Below, in pieces: positions 54,334-63,291 of a DNA stretch of 64,000 bases; position 1 is the first letter of the stretch; every line of letters starts with the position of its first letter. The notes under the pieces are model-generated. The model was not told the DNA's origin. It saw only the letters and a list, made by a program, of their open reading frames with translations, and did not search any database. Made by a program: the position numbers and the translations under genes. This DNA comes from Enterobacter quasihormaechei (GTDB lineage Bacteria; Pseudomonadota; Gammaproteobacteria; Enterobacterales; Enterobacteriaceae): contig NZ_SJON01000016.1 of NCBI RefSeq assembly GCF_004331385.1, positions 1 through 64,000 of the forward strand, written 5' to 3'.

Positions 54334-55761
54334 ATGGCGACCAACCTTCATACGATCGCCGTGATTGGCAGCGGCACTATGGGCGCCGGCATTGCCGAAG
54401 TGGCGGCCAGCCACGGTCATCCGGTGCTGGTGTACGACATTGACGCAGCGGCGATTTCCCGAGCCGTTGACGGCATTCGCCAGCGCCTGATCTCTCGCGT
54501 TTCGCGCGGAAAACTTTCTGCCGACGCCGCGGAGCAGATCCTGTCCCGCCTGACGCCGGTGACGACTATCAATGCCCTGGCGAAAGCCGATCTGGTGATC
54601 GAGGCGGCCTCCGAACGGCTTGAGGTGAAAAAAGCCCTGTTTAGCCAGCTGGCAGAGGTCTGCCCGCCGCAGACGCTGCTCACCAGCAACACCTCGTCCA
54701 TTTCCGTTACCGCGATTGCGGCGGAGATTAGCCACCCTGAACGCGTCGCCGGGCTGCACTTCTTCAACCCCGCGCCGGTGATGAAGCTGGTGGAGGTGGT
54801 CAGCGGGCTGGCCACCTCGTCCGAAGTGGCCGATGCGTTGTGCGAGCTGGCGCTGAGCTGGGGAAAGCAGCCGGTACGCTGTCAGTCCACGCCGGGGTTT
54901 ATCGTCAACCGCGTGGCGCGTCCGTTCTATTCGGAAGCCTGGCGCGCGCTGGAAGAGCAGGTGGCAACGCCCGAGGCGATCGACGCCGCCCTGCGAGACG
55001 GCGGCGGCTTCCCGATGGGGCCGCTTGAGCTGACGGACCTGATCGGTCAGGACGTCAACTTTGCCGTGACCTGCTCCGTGTTTAACGCCTTCTGGCAGGA
55101 GCGCCGTTTTCTGCCGTCGCTGATGCAGCAGGAGCTGGTGCTGGCGGGGCGTCTGGGCAAAAAAAGCGGGCAGGGCGTTTACCGCTGGCAGGAGGAAAAA
55201 CCCGCCGTCAGCTGGCTCGACCCGGTCAGAGACAGCTTCAGCTCGATGCGCGTACAGCGAAGAAGTGACGGTGTCACGGAAATTGACGAACTGCTGCTGA
55301 TTGAAACGCAGGGTGAAACCGCGCAGGCGCTGGCGCTGCGCCACGGCTGCCCGGTGGTGGTAGTCGACCGTATCGAGCGGGATGTGGCCGTGATTGCCGC
55401 CGCGCCCGGCAACCCGCGCTCCGCCACGCAGAAGGCCATTTACTGGTTGCAGCATCAGGAGAAGCGGGTGTTACAGATTGCGGACTACCCCGGCCTGCTG
55501 GTCTGGCGCACGGTGGCGATGATTGCCAACGAAGCGCTGGACGCCCTGCAAAAAGGGGTCGCCAGCGAGCAAGACATCGATACCGCCATGCGCTTAGGGG
55601 TCAACTATCCCTGCGGCCCCATCGCCTGGGGCGAGCGCCTTGGCTGGCAGCGTCTGTTAACCCTGCTGGAGAACCTGCAACGTCACTACGGCGAGGAACG
55701 CTATCGCCCCTGTTCCCTGCTGCGCCAGCGTGCGCTTCTGGAGAGTAGCTATGAGTCATAA
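54334..55761 (+). CDS. paaH: 3-hydroxyadipyl-CoA dehydrogenase PaaH
   Basis: NAD-dependent 3-hydroxyacyl-CoA dehydrogenase of 475 residues. The ATG at 54334, after AAATAAG, gives the E. coli-like start. Rossmann loop VIGSGTMGAGIAEVAASHG at about residues 10-28, SNTSSISVTAIA with the catalytic region, HFFNPAPVMKLVEVV, and a duplicated C-terminal helical domain (GFIVNRVARPFYSEAWRALEE and the second half near residue 400). Its 3' end overlaps paaI by 11 bases. Confidence 0.95.
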   Translation: MATNLHTIAVIGSGTMGAGIAEVAASHGHPVLVYDIDAAAISRAVDGIRQRLISRVSRGKLSADAAEQILSRLTPVTTINALAKADLVIEAASERLEVKKALFSQLAEVCPPQTLLTSNTSSISVTAIAAEISHPERVAGLHFFNPAPVMKLVEVVSGLATSSEVADALCELALSWGKQPVRCQSTPGFIVNRVARPFYSEAWRALEEQVATPEAIDAALRDGGGFPMGPLELTDLIGQDVNFAVTCSVFNAFWQERRFLPSLMQQELVLAGRLGKKSGQGVYRWQEEKPAVSWLDPVRDSFSSMRVQRRSDGVTEIDELLLIETQGETAQALALRHGCPVVVVDRIERDVAVIAAAPGNPRSATQKAIYWLQHQEKRVLQIADYPGLLVWRTVAMIANEALDALQKGVASEQDIDTAMRLGVNYPCGPIAWGERLGWQRLLTLLENLQRHYGEERYRPCSLLRQRALLESSYES

Positions 55762-56173
55762 CGCCTGGCATAACGCCCGCGCGATGTACGAACAAGACGC
55801 CTGCGCGCAGGCGATGGGGATGGATATCATCGACATGGACGAGGGCTATGCGGTGGTGACCATGACTATCACCCCGCAGATGCTTAACGGGCATAAAACC
55901 TGCCACGGCGGACAGCTGTTCTCACTGGCCGATACTGCCTTTGCCTACGCCTGCAACAGTCAGGGGCTGGCGGCGGTAGCCTCAGGGTGCGCCATCGACT
56001 TTCTGCGACCGGGCTTTGCCGGAGACAAGCTGACCGCCACCGCGCGGGTGAAGCATCAGGGCAAGCTGACCGGCGTATACGACATTGAAATTCAGAACCA
56101 ACACCAGAAAACCGTCGCGCTTTTTCGCGGGAAATCCCACCGCACCGGCGGCAGTGTGACAGGAGAAGCCTGA
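55751..56173 (+). CDS. paaI: Hydroxyphenylacetyl-CoA thioesterase PaaI
   Basis: Hotdog-fold thioesterase of 140 residues that rescues CoA from dead-end thioesters. The ATG at 55751 matches E. coli (MSHNAWHNARAMYEQDACAQAMGM). The catalytic Asp is in CHGGQLFSLADTAFAYACNSQG. Overlaps paaH at its start and paaJ at its end by one base. Confidence 0.95.
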   Translation: MSHNAWHNARAMYEQDACAQAMGMDIIDMDEGYAVVTMTITPQMLNGHKTCHGGQLFSLADTAFAYACNSQGLAAVASGCAIDFLRPGFAGDKLTATARVKHQGKLTGVYDIEIQNQHQKTVALFRGKSHRTGGSVTGEA

Positions 56174-57378
56174 TGCGTGACGCATTTATTTGTGAGGGGG
56201 TGCGTACCCCGGTCGGCCGTTACGGCGGAGGGTTGTCCAGCGTGCGCGCCGATGACTTAGGGGCCGTGCCGCTGCGCGCGCTGCTGGCGCGTTATCCGCA
56301 GCTCGATCTGGAGCTCATTGATGACGTGATCTTCGGCTGCGCGAATCAGGCCGGGGAGGATAACCGCAACGTGGCAAGAATGTCGGCGCTGCTGGCCGGG
56401 CTGCCGCAGACGGTGTCCGCCACCACCATTAACCGCCTGTGCGGGTCGGGGCTGGACGCGATTGGCTTTGCCGCACGCGCCATTAAAGCGGGCGACGGCG
56501 ATCTGCTGATCGCGGGCGGCGTGGAGTCCATGTCCCGCGCACCGTTCGTGATGGGCAAGGCCACGGCGGCGTTTCAGCGTCAGGCGGAGATCTTCGATAC
56601 CACCATCGGCTGGCGATTTGTGAATCCGCTCATGCATCAGCAATACGGAACTGACAGCATGCCCGAAACGGCAGAGAATGTAGCGGAATTGTTAAATATC
56701 AGCCGTACCGATCAGGACGCGTTTGCCCTGCGTAGCCAGCAGCGCACCGCGCGGGCGCAGCAGAACGGCGTTCTGGCGCAGGAGATTATTCCGGTACAGG
56801 TGGCGGGGAAAAAAGGAGCGGTGACGGAAGTGAGCGTGGATGAGCATCCGCGCGCCGAAACCACCCTTGAACAGCTTGCCGCGCTGAATACCCCGTTCCG
56901 TAAGAACGGGGTGGTGACGGCGGGGAACGCCTCCGGCGTGAACGACGGCGCGGCGGCGCTGATTATCGCCAGCGAGCCGATGGCGCTTGCCCAGGGGTTA
57001 ACGCCGCGCACGCGCATTGTGGCAATGGCGACCGCGGGCGTCGAGCCGCGTCTGATGGGGTTAGGTCCGGTGCCCGCCACCCGCAAGGTGCTGGAGCGTG
57101 CCGGGCTGAGCATCACCGATATGGACGTCATTGAGCTGAACGAAGCCTTCGCCGCCCAGGCGCTGGGCGTGCTGCGCCAGCTGGGTTTGCCGGATGACGC
57201 CGGGCACGTTAACCCGAACGGCGGGGCGATCGCGCTAGGTCATCCGCTGGGCATGAGCGGTGCCAGACTGGCGCTGGCGGCAAGCAATGAATTGCACCGA
57301 CGCGGCGGGCGCTACGCGCTGTGTACGATGTGCATCGGTGTGGGTCAGGGCATTGCCATGATCCTTGAGCGTGTTTGA
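56173..57378 (+). CDS. paaJ: 3-oxoadipyl-CoA/dehydrosuberyl-CoA thiolase PaaJ
   Basis: Thiolase of 401 residues catalysing the acetyl-CoA-releasing steps. Nucleophile Cys in [18 protein letters not shown] near residue 90; C-terminal motifs [18 protein letters not shown] (His) and [18 protein letters not shown] (Cys). Starts on the last base of paaI, in a TGATG overlap. Confidence 0.95.
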   Translation: MRDAFICEGVRTPVGRYGGGLSSVRADDLGAVPLRALLARYPQLDLELIDDVIFGCANQAGEDNRNVARMSALLAGLPQTVSATTINRLCGSGLDAIGFAARAIKAGDGDLLIAGGVESMSRAPFVMGKATAAFQRQAEIFDTTIGWRFVNPLMHQQYGTDSMPETAENVAELLNISRTDQDAFALRSQQRTARAQQNGVLAQEIIPVQVAGKKGAVTEVSVDEHPRAETTLEQLAALNTPFRKNGVVTAGNASGVNDGAAALIIASEPMALAQGLTPRTRIVAMATAGVEPRLMGLGPVPATRKVLERAGLSITDMDVIELNEAFAAQALGVLRQLGLPDDAGHVNPNGGAIALGHPLGMSGARLALAASNELHRRGGRYALCTMCIGVGQGIAMILERV

Positions 57379-57404
57379 GCGAACAATAATGTGAGTACCC
57401 TGCG

Positions 57405-58721
57405 ATGATAAATACAACAAAGCTTGATCCGATCGAAACCGCGTCCGTTGATGAATTACAGGCGTTGCAGACCGCGCGCCTGAAGTGGACGCTGAACCAC
57501 GCCTACCACAACGTTCCGATGTACAAACGCAAGTTTGACGCCGCGGGCGTTCACCCTGACGATTTTAACGAGCTTGCGGACCTGCAAAAATTCCCGTGCA
57601 CCACCAAGCAGGATCTGCGCGACAACTACCCGTTCGATACCTTTGCGGTGCCGATGGAGCAGGTGGTGCGTATCCACGCCTCGTCGGGCACCACCGGGAA
57701 GCCGACCGTGGTGGGATATACCCAAAATGATATCGACAACTGGGCCAATATCGTCGCCCGTTCCCTGCGCGCCGCCGGAGGCAGCGCGAAGGATAAAATT
57801 CACGTGGCTTATGGCTACGGGCTGTTCACCGGCGGGCTGGGCGCGCACTACGGTGCCGAGCGTCTGGGGGCGACGGTGATCCCGATGTCCGGCGGCCAGA
57901 CGGAGAAGCAGGCGCAGCTGATCCGCGATTTTCAGCCGGATATGATCATGGTGACGCCCTCCTACTGCCTGAACCTTATCGAAGAGCTGGAGCGTCAGAT
58001 GGGCGGTGACGCCAGCGCCTGTTCCCTGCGCGTGGGCGTCTTCGGCGCCGAGCCGTGGACGCAGGCGATGCGCGGCGAAATCGAAAAACGGCTGGGCATT
58101 ACTGCGCTGGATATCTATGGTCTTTCGGAAGTGATGGGGCCGGGCGTGGCGATGGAGTGTCTGGAAACCGCGGACGGCCCGACCATCTGGGAAGATCATT
58201 TCTTCCCGGAAATCGTTAACCCCAATGACGGCACGCCGCTGGCCGACGGGGAGCAGGGCGAACTGCTGTTCACCACCCTGACCAAAGAGGCGCTGCCGGT
58301 GATCCGCTACCGCACCCGCGACCTGACGCGCCTGCTGCCGGGCACCGCGCGCACCATGCGCCGGATGGATCGCATCAGCGGGCGCAGTGACGACATGCTG
58401 ATCATTCGCGGCGTGAACGTCTTCCCGTCACAGCTGGAAGAGGAGATCGTCAAGTTCGAACACCTTTCGCCGCACTATCAGCTGGAGGTCAACCGTCGTG
58501 GACATCTTGATTCACTTTCGGTGAAGGTTGAACTAAAACAGAGCAGCTTAACGCTGACGCATGAACAGCGCTGTCAGGTCTGCCACCAGCTGCGGCACCG
58601 TATTAAATCGATGGTGGGGATCTCAACGGACGTGACGATCGTGAACTGCGGCAGCATTCCGCGTTCCGAAGGCAAAGCCTGTCGGGTGTTTGATCTCCGT
58701 AAGGTCGCGGCTAACGGGTGA
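57405..58721 (+). CDS. paaK: Phenylacetate-CoA ligase PaaK
   Basis: AMP-forming ligase that activates phenylacetate, the first pathway step. The 438-residue product has the ATP motif RIHASSGTTGKPTVVGYTQND near residue 88 (in parts), GLSEVMGPGVAMECLE, and the C-terminal domain motif RISGRSDDMLIIRGVNVFPSQLEE. It follows paaJ by 26 bases and ends the catabolic operon before a repeat element. Confidence 0.95.
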   Translation: MINTTKLDPIETASVDELQALQTARLKWTLNHAYHNVPMYKRKFDAAGVHPDDFNELADLQKFPCTTKQDLRDNYPFDTFAVPMEQVVRIHASSGTTGKPTVVGYTQNDIDNWANIVARSLRAAGGSAKDKIHVAYGYGLFTGGLGAHYGAERLGATVIPMSGGQTEKQAQLIRDFQPDMIMVTPSYCLNLIEELERQMGGDASACSLRVGVFGAEPWTQAMRGEIEKRLGITALDIYGLSEVMGPGVAMECLETADGPTIWEDHFFPEIVNPNDGTPLADGEQGELLFTTLTKEALPVIRYRTRDLTRLLPGTARTMRRMDRISGRSDDMLIIRGVNVFPSQLEEEIVKFEHLSPHYQLEVNRRGHLDSLSVKVELKQSSLTLTHEQRCQVCHQLRHRIKSMVGISTDVTIVNCGSIPRSEGKACRVFDLRKVAANG

Positions 58722-58743
58722 AGGAACCTCACAACATGACGGC

Positions 58744-58779
58744 CCCCTCTCCCTTGAGGGAGAGGGCTGGGGTGAGGGG
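58744..58779. repeat. Intergenic palindromic repeat between paaK and paaX
   Basis: Stem CCCTCTCCC / GGGAGAGGG (58745-58766, loop TTGA) followed by CTGGGGTGAGGG. This is a common dispersed repeat of Enterobacter and other Gammaproteobacteria. It probably ends or weakens the paaA-K transcript before paaX. Confidence 0.75.
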
Positions 58780-58840
58780 GGAAACCCAAATTCCTGTGCT
58801 ATGATTCATCCAGAAAAAAAATAACAGCAGAATGAATCAC

Positions 58841-59767
58841 ATGAATAAACTTGACGCTTTTATCCAGCACGCGGTCAGCTCGGTTCCGGTGAGCGGAACG
58901 TCGCTTATCTCCTCGCTGTATGGCGACGCGCTTTCCCATCGCGGCGGAGAGATCTGGCTCGGCAGCCTGGCGGCCCTGCTGGAAGGGATGGGATTTGGCG
59001 AGCGCTTTGTGCGCACCGCGCTGTTTCGCCTCAACAAAGAGGGCTGGCTGGATGTGTCCCGAATTGGTCGCCGCAGCTTTTACCGTCTCAGCGACAAGGG
59101 GCTGCGTTTGACCCGTCGTGCGGAAAATAAAATCTACCGTGCGGAATTGCCGGCCTGGGACGGTAAATGGCTGCTGCTGCTCTCCGAGGGGCTGGATAAA
59201 ACCACGCTCGCGGATGTAAAAAAACAGCTTATCTGGCAAGGGTTTGGCACGCTGGCGCCGAGCCTGATGGCCTCGCCGTCGCAGAACCTGGCGGATGTGC
59301 AGTCTCTGCTGCATGACGCGGGTGTAGCGGAAAACGTCATCTTCTTTGAGGCCCATTCACCGCTGGCCTTATCACGCGCGGCGTTACGAGCCCGCGTGGA
59401 AGAGTGCTGGCAGCTGACTGAACAAAATACGATGTACGAAACGTTTATCCATTCGTTTCGTCCGCTGCTGCCGCTTCTGAAGGAGGCGTCGCCGGAGGAG
59501 TTAACCCCGGAGCGCTGCTTCCAGATCCAGCTGTTACTCATTCATTTTTATCGTCGCGTGGTGCTGAAAGATCCGCTGTTGCCGGAGGAGTTACTCCCTG
59601 CGCACTGGGCGGGACAGAGCGCGCGGCAGCTGTGCATTAACATCTACCAGCGCGTGGCGTCGGGCGCCCTGGCGTTTGTCAGCGAGAAGGGCGAGACCTC
59701 CGTGGGCGAACTGCCCGCACCCGGCACCCTTTATCATCAGCGCTTTGGTGGTCTGAATATCACATAA
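58841..59767 (+). CDS. paaX: Phenylacetate repressor PaaX
   Basis: Repressor of paaZ and paaABC, relieved by phenylacetyl-CoA. The ATG at 58841 (MNKLDAFIQHAVSSVPVSGTS) matches E. coli; an ATG at 58832 would add three residues. The winged helix spans about residues 20-95 (ERFVRTALFRLNKEGWLDVSRIGRRSFYRLS), with a ligand-binding domain behind. At 308 residues it ends at FGGLNIT, about eight residues shorter than E. coli PaaX, whose end overlaps paaY; here a stop and AGGAG separate them. Confidence 0.94.
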   Translation: MNKLDAFIQHAVSSVPVSGTSLISSLYGDALSHRGGEIWLGSLAALLEGMGFGERFVRTALFRLNKEGWLDVSRIGRRSFYRLSDKGLRLTRRAENKIYRAELPAWDGKWLLLLSEGLDKTTLADVKKQLIWQGFGTLAPSLMASPSQNLADVQSLLHDAGVAENVIFFEAHSPLALSRAALRARVEECWQLTEQNTMYETFIHSFRPLLPLLKEASPEELTPERCFQIQLLLIHFYRRVVLKDPLLPEELLPAHWAGQSARQLCINIYQRVASGALAFVSEKGETSVGELPAPGTLYHQRFGGLNIT

Positions 59768-59776
59768 GGAGAGGGT

Positions 59777-60382
59777 ATGCCTGTTTATCAAATTGATGGT
59801 CTGACGCCGGTCGTGCCTGAAGAGAGCTATGTTCACCCGACGGCGGTGCTGATTGGTGACGTGATCCTCGGGAAAGGCGTTTACGTGGGTCCCAACGCCA
59901 GCCTGCGCGGTGATTTTGGCCGAATCGTAGTGAAAGACGGCGCGAACATTCAGGATAACTGCGTGATGCACGGTTTTCCGGAGCAGGACACCGTGGTGGA
60001 AGAGGACGGGCATATCGGCCATAGCGCAATCCTTCATGGCTGCGTCATCCGCCGTAACGCGCTGGTGGGGATGAATGCGGTGGTGATGGACGGGGCGACG
60101 ATCGGCGAAAACAGCATCGTCGGGGCGGCGGCGTTTGTGAAGGCGAAAGCGGAGATGCCGGCGAATCATTTGATCCTTGGCAGTCCGGCAAAAGCGATTC
60201 GTGAGCTGAGCGCGCAGGAAATCGAGTGGAAAAAGCAGGGCACGCGGGAGTATCAGGTGCTGGTGGACCGCTGTAAGCAGACGCTGCATCAGGTGGAGCC
60301 GCTGCGCGAAGAAGAGCCCGGACGCAAGCGGCTGGTTTTCGATGAGAATTTGCGGCCAAAATCGGCTGGCCGGGATAATTAA
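59777..60382 (+). CDS. paaY: Hexapeptide-repeat thioesterase PaaY
   Basis: Left-handed beta-helix protein of the gamma-carbonic-anhydrase fold that hydrolyses stalled CoA thioesters of the pathway. The 201-residue product has repeated hexapeptides ([44 protein letters not shown], in parts) with metal-ligand histidines in CVMHGF and [12 protein letters not shown]. It has a short SAGRDN C-terminal tail beyond the E. coli end. Nine bases after paaX. Confidence 0.95.
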   Translation: MPVYQIDGLTPVVPEESYVHPTAVLIGDVILGKGVYVGPNASLRGDFGRIVVKDGANIQDNCVMHGFPEQDTVVEEDGHIGHSAILHGCVIRRNALVGMNAVVMDGATIGENSIVGAAAFVKAKAEMPANHLILGSPAKAIRELSAQEIEWKKQGTREYQVLVDRCKQTLHQVEPLREEEPGRKRLVFDENLRPKSAGRDN

Positions 60383-60422
60383 TCGCCGATTGTGCGCGTC
60401 TTTTAAATCCGTGAGGCTGAGC

Positions 60423-61058
60423 TTAATACGCTTCCGGCAACGGCCGGTCAATCGACACCAGCTTTCCGCGCTTCACGGTGATATACCCCCCGGCTTTCAG
60501 ATCTGCCAGCACGCGAAAAACATGCGTTCGCGACAGGTTGGTGCGTTTGATGATAAACAGCGCCAGGCCTTCATTTTCGCCCGTGTGGGTTTCCTGCCGA
60601 TAGAGATAGCGGTACAGCATGTGTTTGATGGTCTGGTAGCTCGTGACCTGTCCGCGCTCGTTGTGCAGATCGATAGTAAAAATCGACATGAAGGTCAGAA
60701 TAGTGGTCAGCGCCTGCACGCGTTCTGGCCCGCCGTGCAAAAATAGCTGGTCGAAATCGGCGTAGGGAATTTTTACCAGTTTAACCTTCGCACTGCTGCG
60801 ATATTCAAATTTCGCTAGCGGGCAATAGCGTTCCATTAGACCGATGGGCATATATTCAATGGTATTGCCAATATTCAACCCATCTTCAGGCATTAATATC
60901 GTCAGAGAACCTTCGGTGCAGAAATAAATATAGCCTGGCTCGACGGCTAACTTTTTATTTGCGGCAACGGTTAGCGCTTCTCCTGAAGACAGGATTTGTG
61001 GAAAAAAGCGCCCAATATTGAGCTGCTGATAATAGGTATGGATGTCCTGAAAATTCAC
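60423..61058 (-). CDS. IprA/Crp-type winged-helix transcriptional regulator
   Basis: Regulator with a cyclic-nucleotide-binding-like N-terminal domain (AVEPGYIYFCTEGSLTILMPED, GLMERYCPLAKFEYRSSAKVKLVKIPYADFDQLF) and a C-terminal winged helix (ALFIIKRTNLSRTHVFRVLADLKAGGYITVKRGKLVSI). It resembles the YaiV/IprA family. The GTG at 61058 (VNFQDIHTYYQQL) gives 211 residues and is preferred; the ATG at 61190 adds a 44-residue, Cys- and Arg-rich extension read through two palindromes and looks artificial. Divergent from the second alkyl sulfatase gene, which it probably controls. Confidence 0.82.
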   Translation of the reverse strand: MNFQDIHTYYQQLNIGRFFPQILSSGEALTVAANKKLAVEPGYIYFCTEGSLTILMPEDGLNIGNTIEYMPIGLMERYCPLAKFEYRSSAKVKLVKIPYADFDQLFLHGGPERVQALTTILTFMSIFTIDLHNERGQVTSYQTIKHMLYRYLYRQETHTGENEGLALFIIKRTNLSRTHVFRVLADLKAGGYITVKRGKLVSIDRPLPEAY

Positions 61059-61106
61059 GCTAGGCCTCGTCCCGCAACGTCTGTCGTCGCATCGAGTATA
61101 GCAGGA

Positions 61107-61154
61107 GTCTCGTCCTGATGACGAGACAACCTCATAGCAGTCCCATATGGGACT
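61107..61154. promoter_or_regulatory. Two palindromic operators between the regulator and alkyl sulfatase copy 2
   Basis: GTCTCGTC-CTGAT-GACGAGAC (61107-61127) is a perfect inverted repeat, and AGTCCCATATGGGACT (61139-61154) is a perfect 16-base palindrome. They lie 49 and 81 bases upstream of the regulator's GTG and about 105-150 bases upstream of the sulfatase. They are natural binding sites for the dimeric regulator, by inference. Confidence 0.65.
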
Positions 61155-61259
61155 ATGATGGGAAAGTATTCTGTTTAGAATGGTCCTCAATGAGTTCGCA
61201 TTAAATTATCCGCCAGCAGTAAATATCCAGGCGGCGCAATTAATCTATGAGGCCATTTA

Positions 61260-63236
61260 ATGAAATTAACGATAATCGCTAAGCAACTGGCGCTGGCCGG
61301 TGTGTTAACATCGCTTTCGCTTTCTGCATGGGCTGAAGTGCCGCCGCAGGATGCCACACCCACAACCCAGCAGGCTAATAACGCCCTGTATAATAAACTG
61401 CCCTTTGCCGATAAAACCGATTTTGAGAACGCCCATAAGGGCTTTATCGCTCCGTTGCCGCAGAACATGATCAAAGGCGAGCAAGGAAACGTTATCTGGA
61501 ACCCGGCGAAGTATGACTTCGTGAAAGAGGGTGAAAAAGCCCCGGATACGGTGAACCCGAGCCTGTGGCGCCAGTCACAGCTGATCAACATTGGCGGACT
61601 GTTTAAGGTCACCGAGGGCGTGTATCAGATCCGTAATCTCGATCTCTCCAACATGACCATCATTGAGGGCGAGAAGGGCATTACCGTTATCGACCCGCTA
61701 CTAAGCGCTGAACCGGCGAAAGAAGCGCTGGATCTCTACTATGCAAACCGCGGCAAGAAGCCGGTGGTGGCGGTGGTGATCACCCATAGCCACGTTGACC
61801 ACTACGGCGGCCTGCGCGGCGTGGTTGACGAAGCCGACGTGAAGTCAGGCAAAGTGAAAATCTACGCGCCCGATGGCTTTATGAAAGAGGCGGTTTCGGA
61901 AAATATTATGGCCGGAAACGCGATGAGCCGCCGTGCCAGCTATATGTACGGCAACCTGCTGAAGCCGGACGCAAAAGGCCAGGTGGGTGCGGGCCTTGGC
62001 ACCACCACCTCTGCGGGTACCGTCACCCTCATCCCGCCGACCAACTACATCACCCATACCGGTCAGGAAGAAATGATCGACGGTTTGACCTACGACTTTA
62101 TGATGGCGCCGGGTTCAGAAGCCCCGTCGGAGATGCTGTGGTACGTCAAAGAGAAGAAAATGATCGAGGCCGCAGAGGACGTAACCCACACTCTGCACAA
62201 CACCTACTCCCTGCGCGGCGCAAAAATTCGCGATCCGCTGGCCTGGTCTAAGTACATCAACGCCGCCATTGAACGCTGGGGCGCGGACGCGGAAGTGATT
62301 ATTGCGCAGCACCACTGGCCGACCTGGGGTAACGAGAATATCGTCAAGCTGATGAAAGGTCAGCGCGATATGTACCGCTACATCAACGACCAGACCCTGC
62401 GTATGGCCAACAAGGGCCTGACCCGCGATGAAATTGCCGCAGAATTTAAGCTGCCGGAATCGCTGGAGAAGCAGTGGGCGAGCCGCGGCTACTACGGCTC
62501 CGTTAGCCACGACGTCAAAGCCACCTACGTGTTTTATCTCGGCTGGTTCGACGGCAACCCGGCAACCCTCGACGAGCTGCCGCCTGAACAGGCAGCGAAG
62601 AAGTTCGTGCAGTACATGGGCGGCGCTGATGCCATTATGCAGAAAGCCAAAGCGGATTATCAGCAGGGCAATTACCGCTGGGTTGCCCAGGTGGTGAGCA
62701 AAGTGGTCTTTGCCGATCCTAACAACCAGGCGGCACGTAATCTGGAAGCCGATGCGCTGGAGCAGTTAGGTTATCAGGCGGAAGCGGGCACCTGGCGTAA
62801 CTTCTACCTGACCGGCGCGCAGGAGCTGCGAAATGGCGTGAAAAAGCTGCCGACGCCGAACACCGCCAGCCCGGATACCGTGCGTGCGATGACGCCAGAA
62901 ATGTTCTTCGATTACCTGGGCGTGCACATCAACGGGGTGCGAGCCGGTAACGCCAAAGCGGTGTTTAACGTCGACCTCGGTAAGGATGGCGGTAAATACA
63001 AGCTGGAGCTGGAAAACGGCGTGCTGAACCATACCGCCAACGCGCAGGCGAAGGATGCCGATGCGACCATCGTGCTTGACCGTACCACACTTAACGACAT
63101 CATCCTGAAGAAAGAGACGCTGAAGCAGGCAGTGGACAAGGGTGACGTGAAGGTGAGCGGAGACGGGGCGAAGCTGGAAGAGATGCTGAGCTACATGGAT
63201 ACGTTTGACTTCTGGTTCAATATCGTAACGCCGTAA
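61260..63236 (+). CDS. Secreted alkyl/aryl sulfatase (SdsA1/BDS1 type), copy 2
   Basis: Close paralogue of the enzyme at 40823-42796, the great majority of residues being identical by eye, with one extra residue (658). Signal peptide MKLTIIAKQLALAGVLTSLSLSAWA without any Cys; metallo-beta-lactamase core THSHVDHYGGLRGVVDEADV; QHHWPTWGNENIV; dimerisation region DELPPEQAAKKFVQYMGGADA; SCP2-like C-terminal domain ending in FDFWFNIVTP. Differences cluster in the signal peptide, the PTNYITHTGQEEMIDG loop and the C-terminal domain, which could alter chain-length preference. Has its own regulator, palindromes and terminator. Confidence 0.93.
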   Translation: MKLTIIAKQLALAGVLTSLSLSAWAEVPPQDATPTTQQANNALYNKLPFADKTDFENAHKGFIAPLPQNMIKGEQGNVIWNPAKYDFVKEGEKAPDTVNPSLWRQSQLINIGGLFKVTEGVYQIRNLDLSNMTIIEGEKGITVIDPLLSAEPAKEALDLYYANRGKKPVVAVVITHSHVDHYGGLRGVVDEADVKSGKVKIYAPDGFMKEAVSENIMAGNAMSRRASYMYGNLLKPDAKGQVGAGLGTTTSAGTVTLIPPTNYITHTGQEEMIDGLTYDFMMAPGSEAPSEMLWYVKEKKMIEAAEDVTHTLHNTYSLRGAKIRDPLAWSKYINAAIERWGADAEVIIAQHHWPTWGNENIVKLMKGQRDMYRYINDQTLRMANKGLTRDEIAAEFKLPESLEKQWASRGYYGSVSHDVKATYVFYLGWFDGNPATLDELPPEQAAKKFVQYMGGADAIMQKAKADYQQGNYRWVAQVVSKVVFADPNNQAARNLEADALEQLGYQAEAGTWRNFYLTGAQELRNGVKKLPTPNTASPDTVRAMTPEMFFDYLGVHINGVRAGNAKAVFNVDLGKDGGKYKLELENGVLNHTANAQAKDADATIVLDRTTLNDIILKKETLKQAVDKGDVKVSGDGAKLEEMLSYMDTFDFWFNIVTP

Positions 63237-63260
63237 GTTTAGGTTTCATCCTCATAATCC

Positions 63261-63291
63261 TGGCGCCTTAGAAATAAGGCGCCATTTTTTT
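63261..63291. terminator. Terminator after alkyl sulfatase copy 2
   Basis: Perfect ten-base stem TGGCGCCTTA / TAAGGCGCCA with a GAAA loop, followed by seven T. It also touches the stop codon of the convergent membrane-protein gene. Confidence 0.93.

Noticed and set aside
59740-59770. Frameshift truncating PaaX
   Set aside because: The protein is only about eight residues shorter than E. coli PaaX and ends naturally before a new paaY ribosome binding site; a simple loss of gene overlap explains it.
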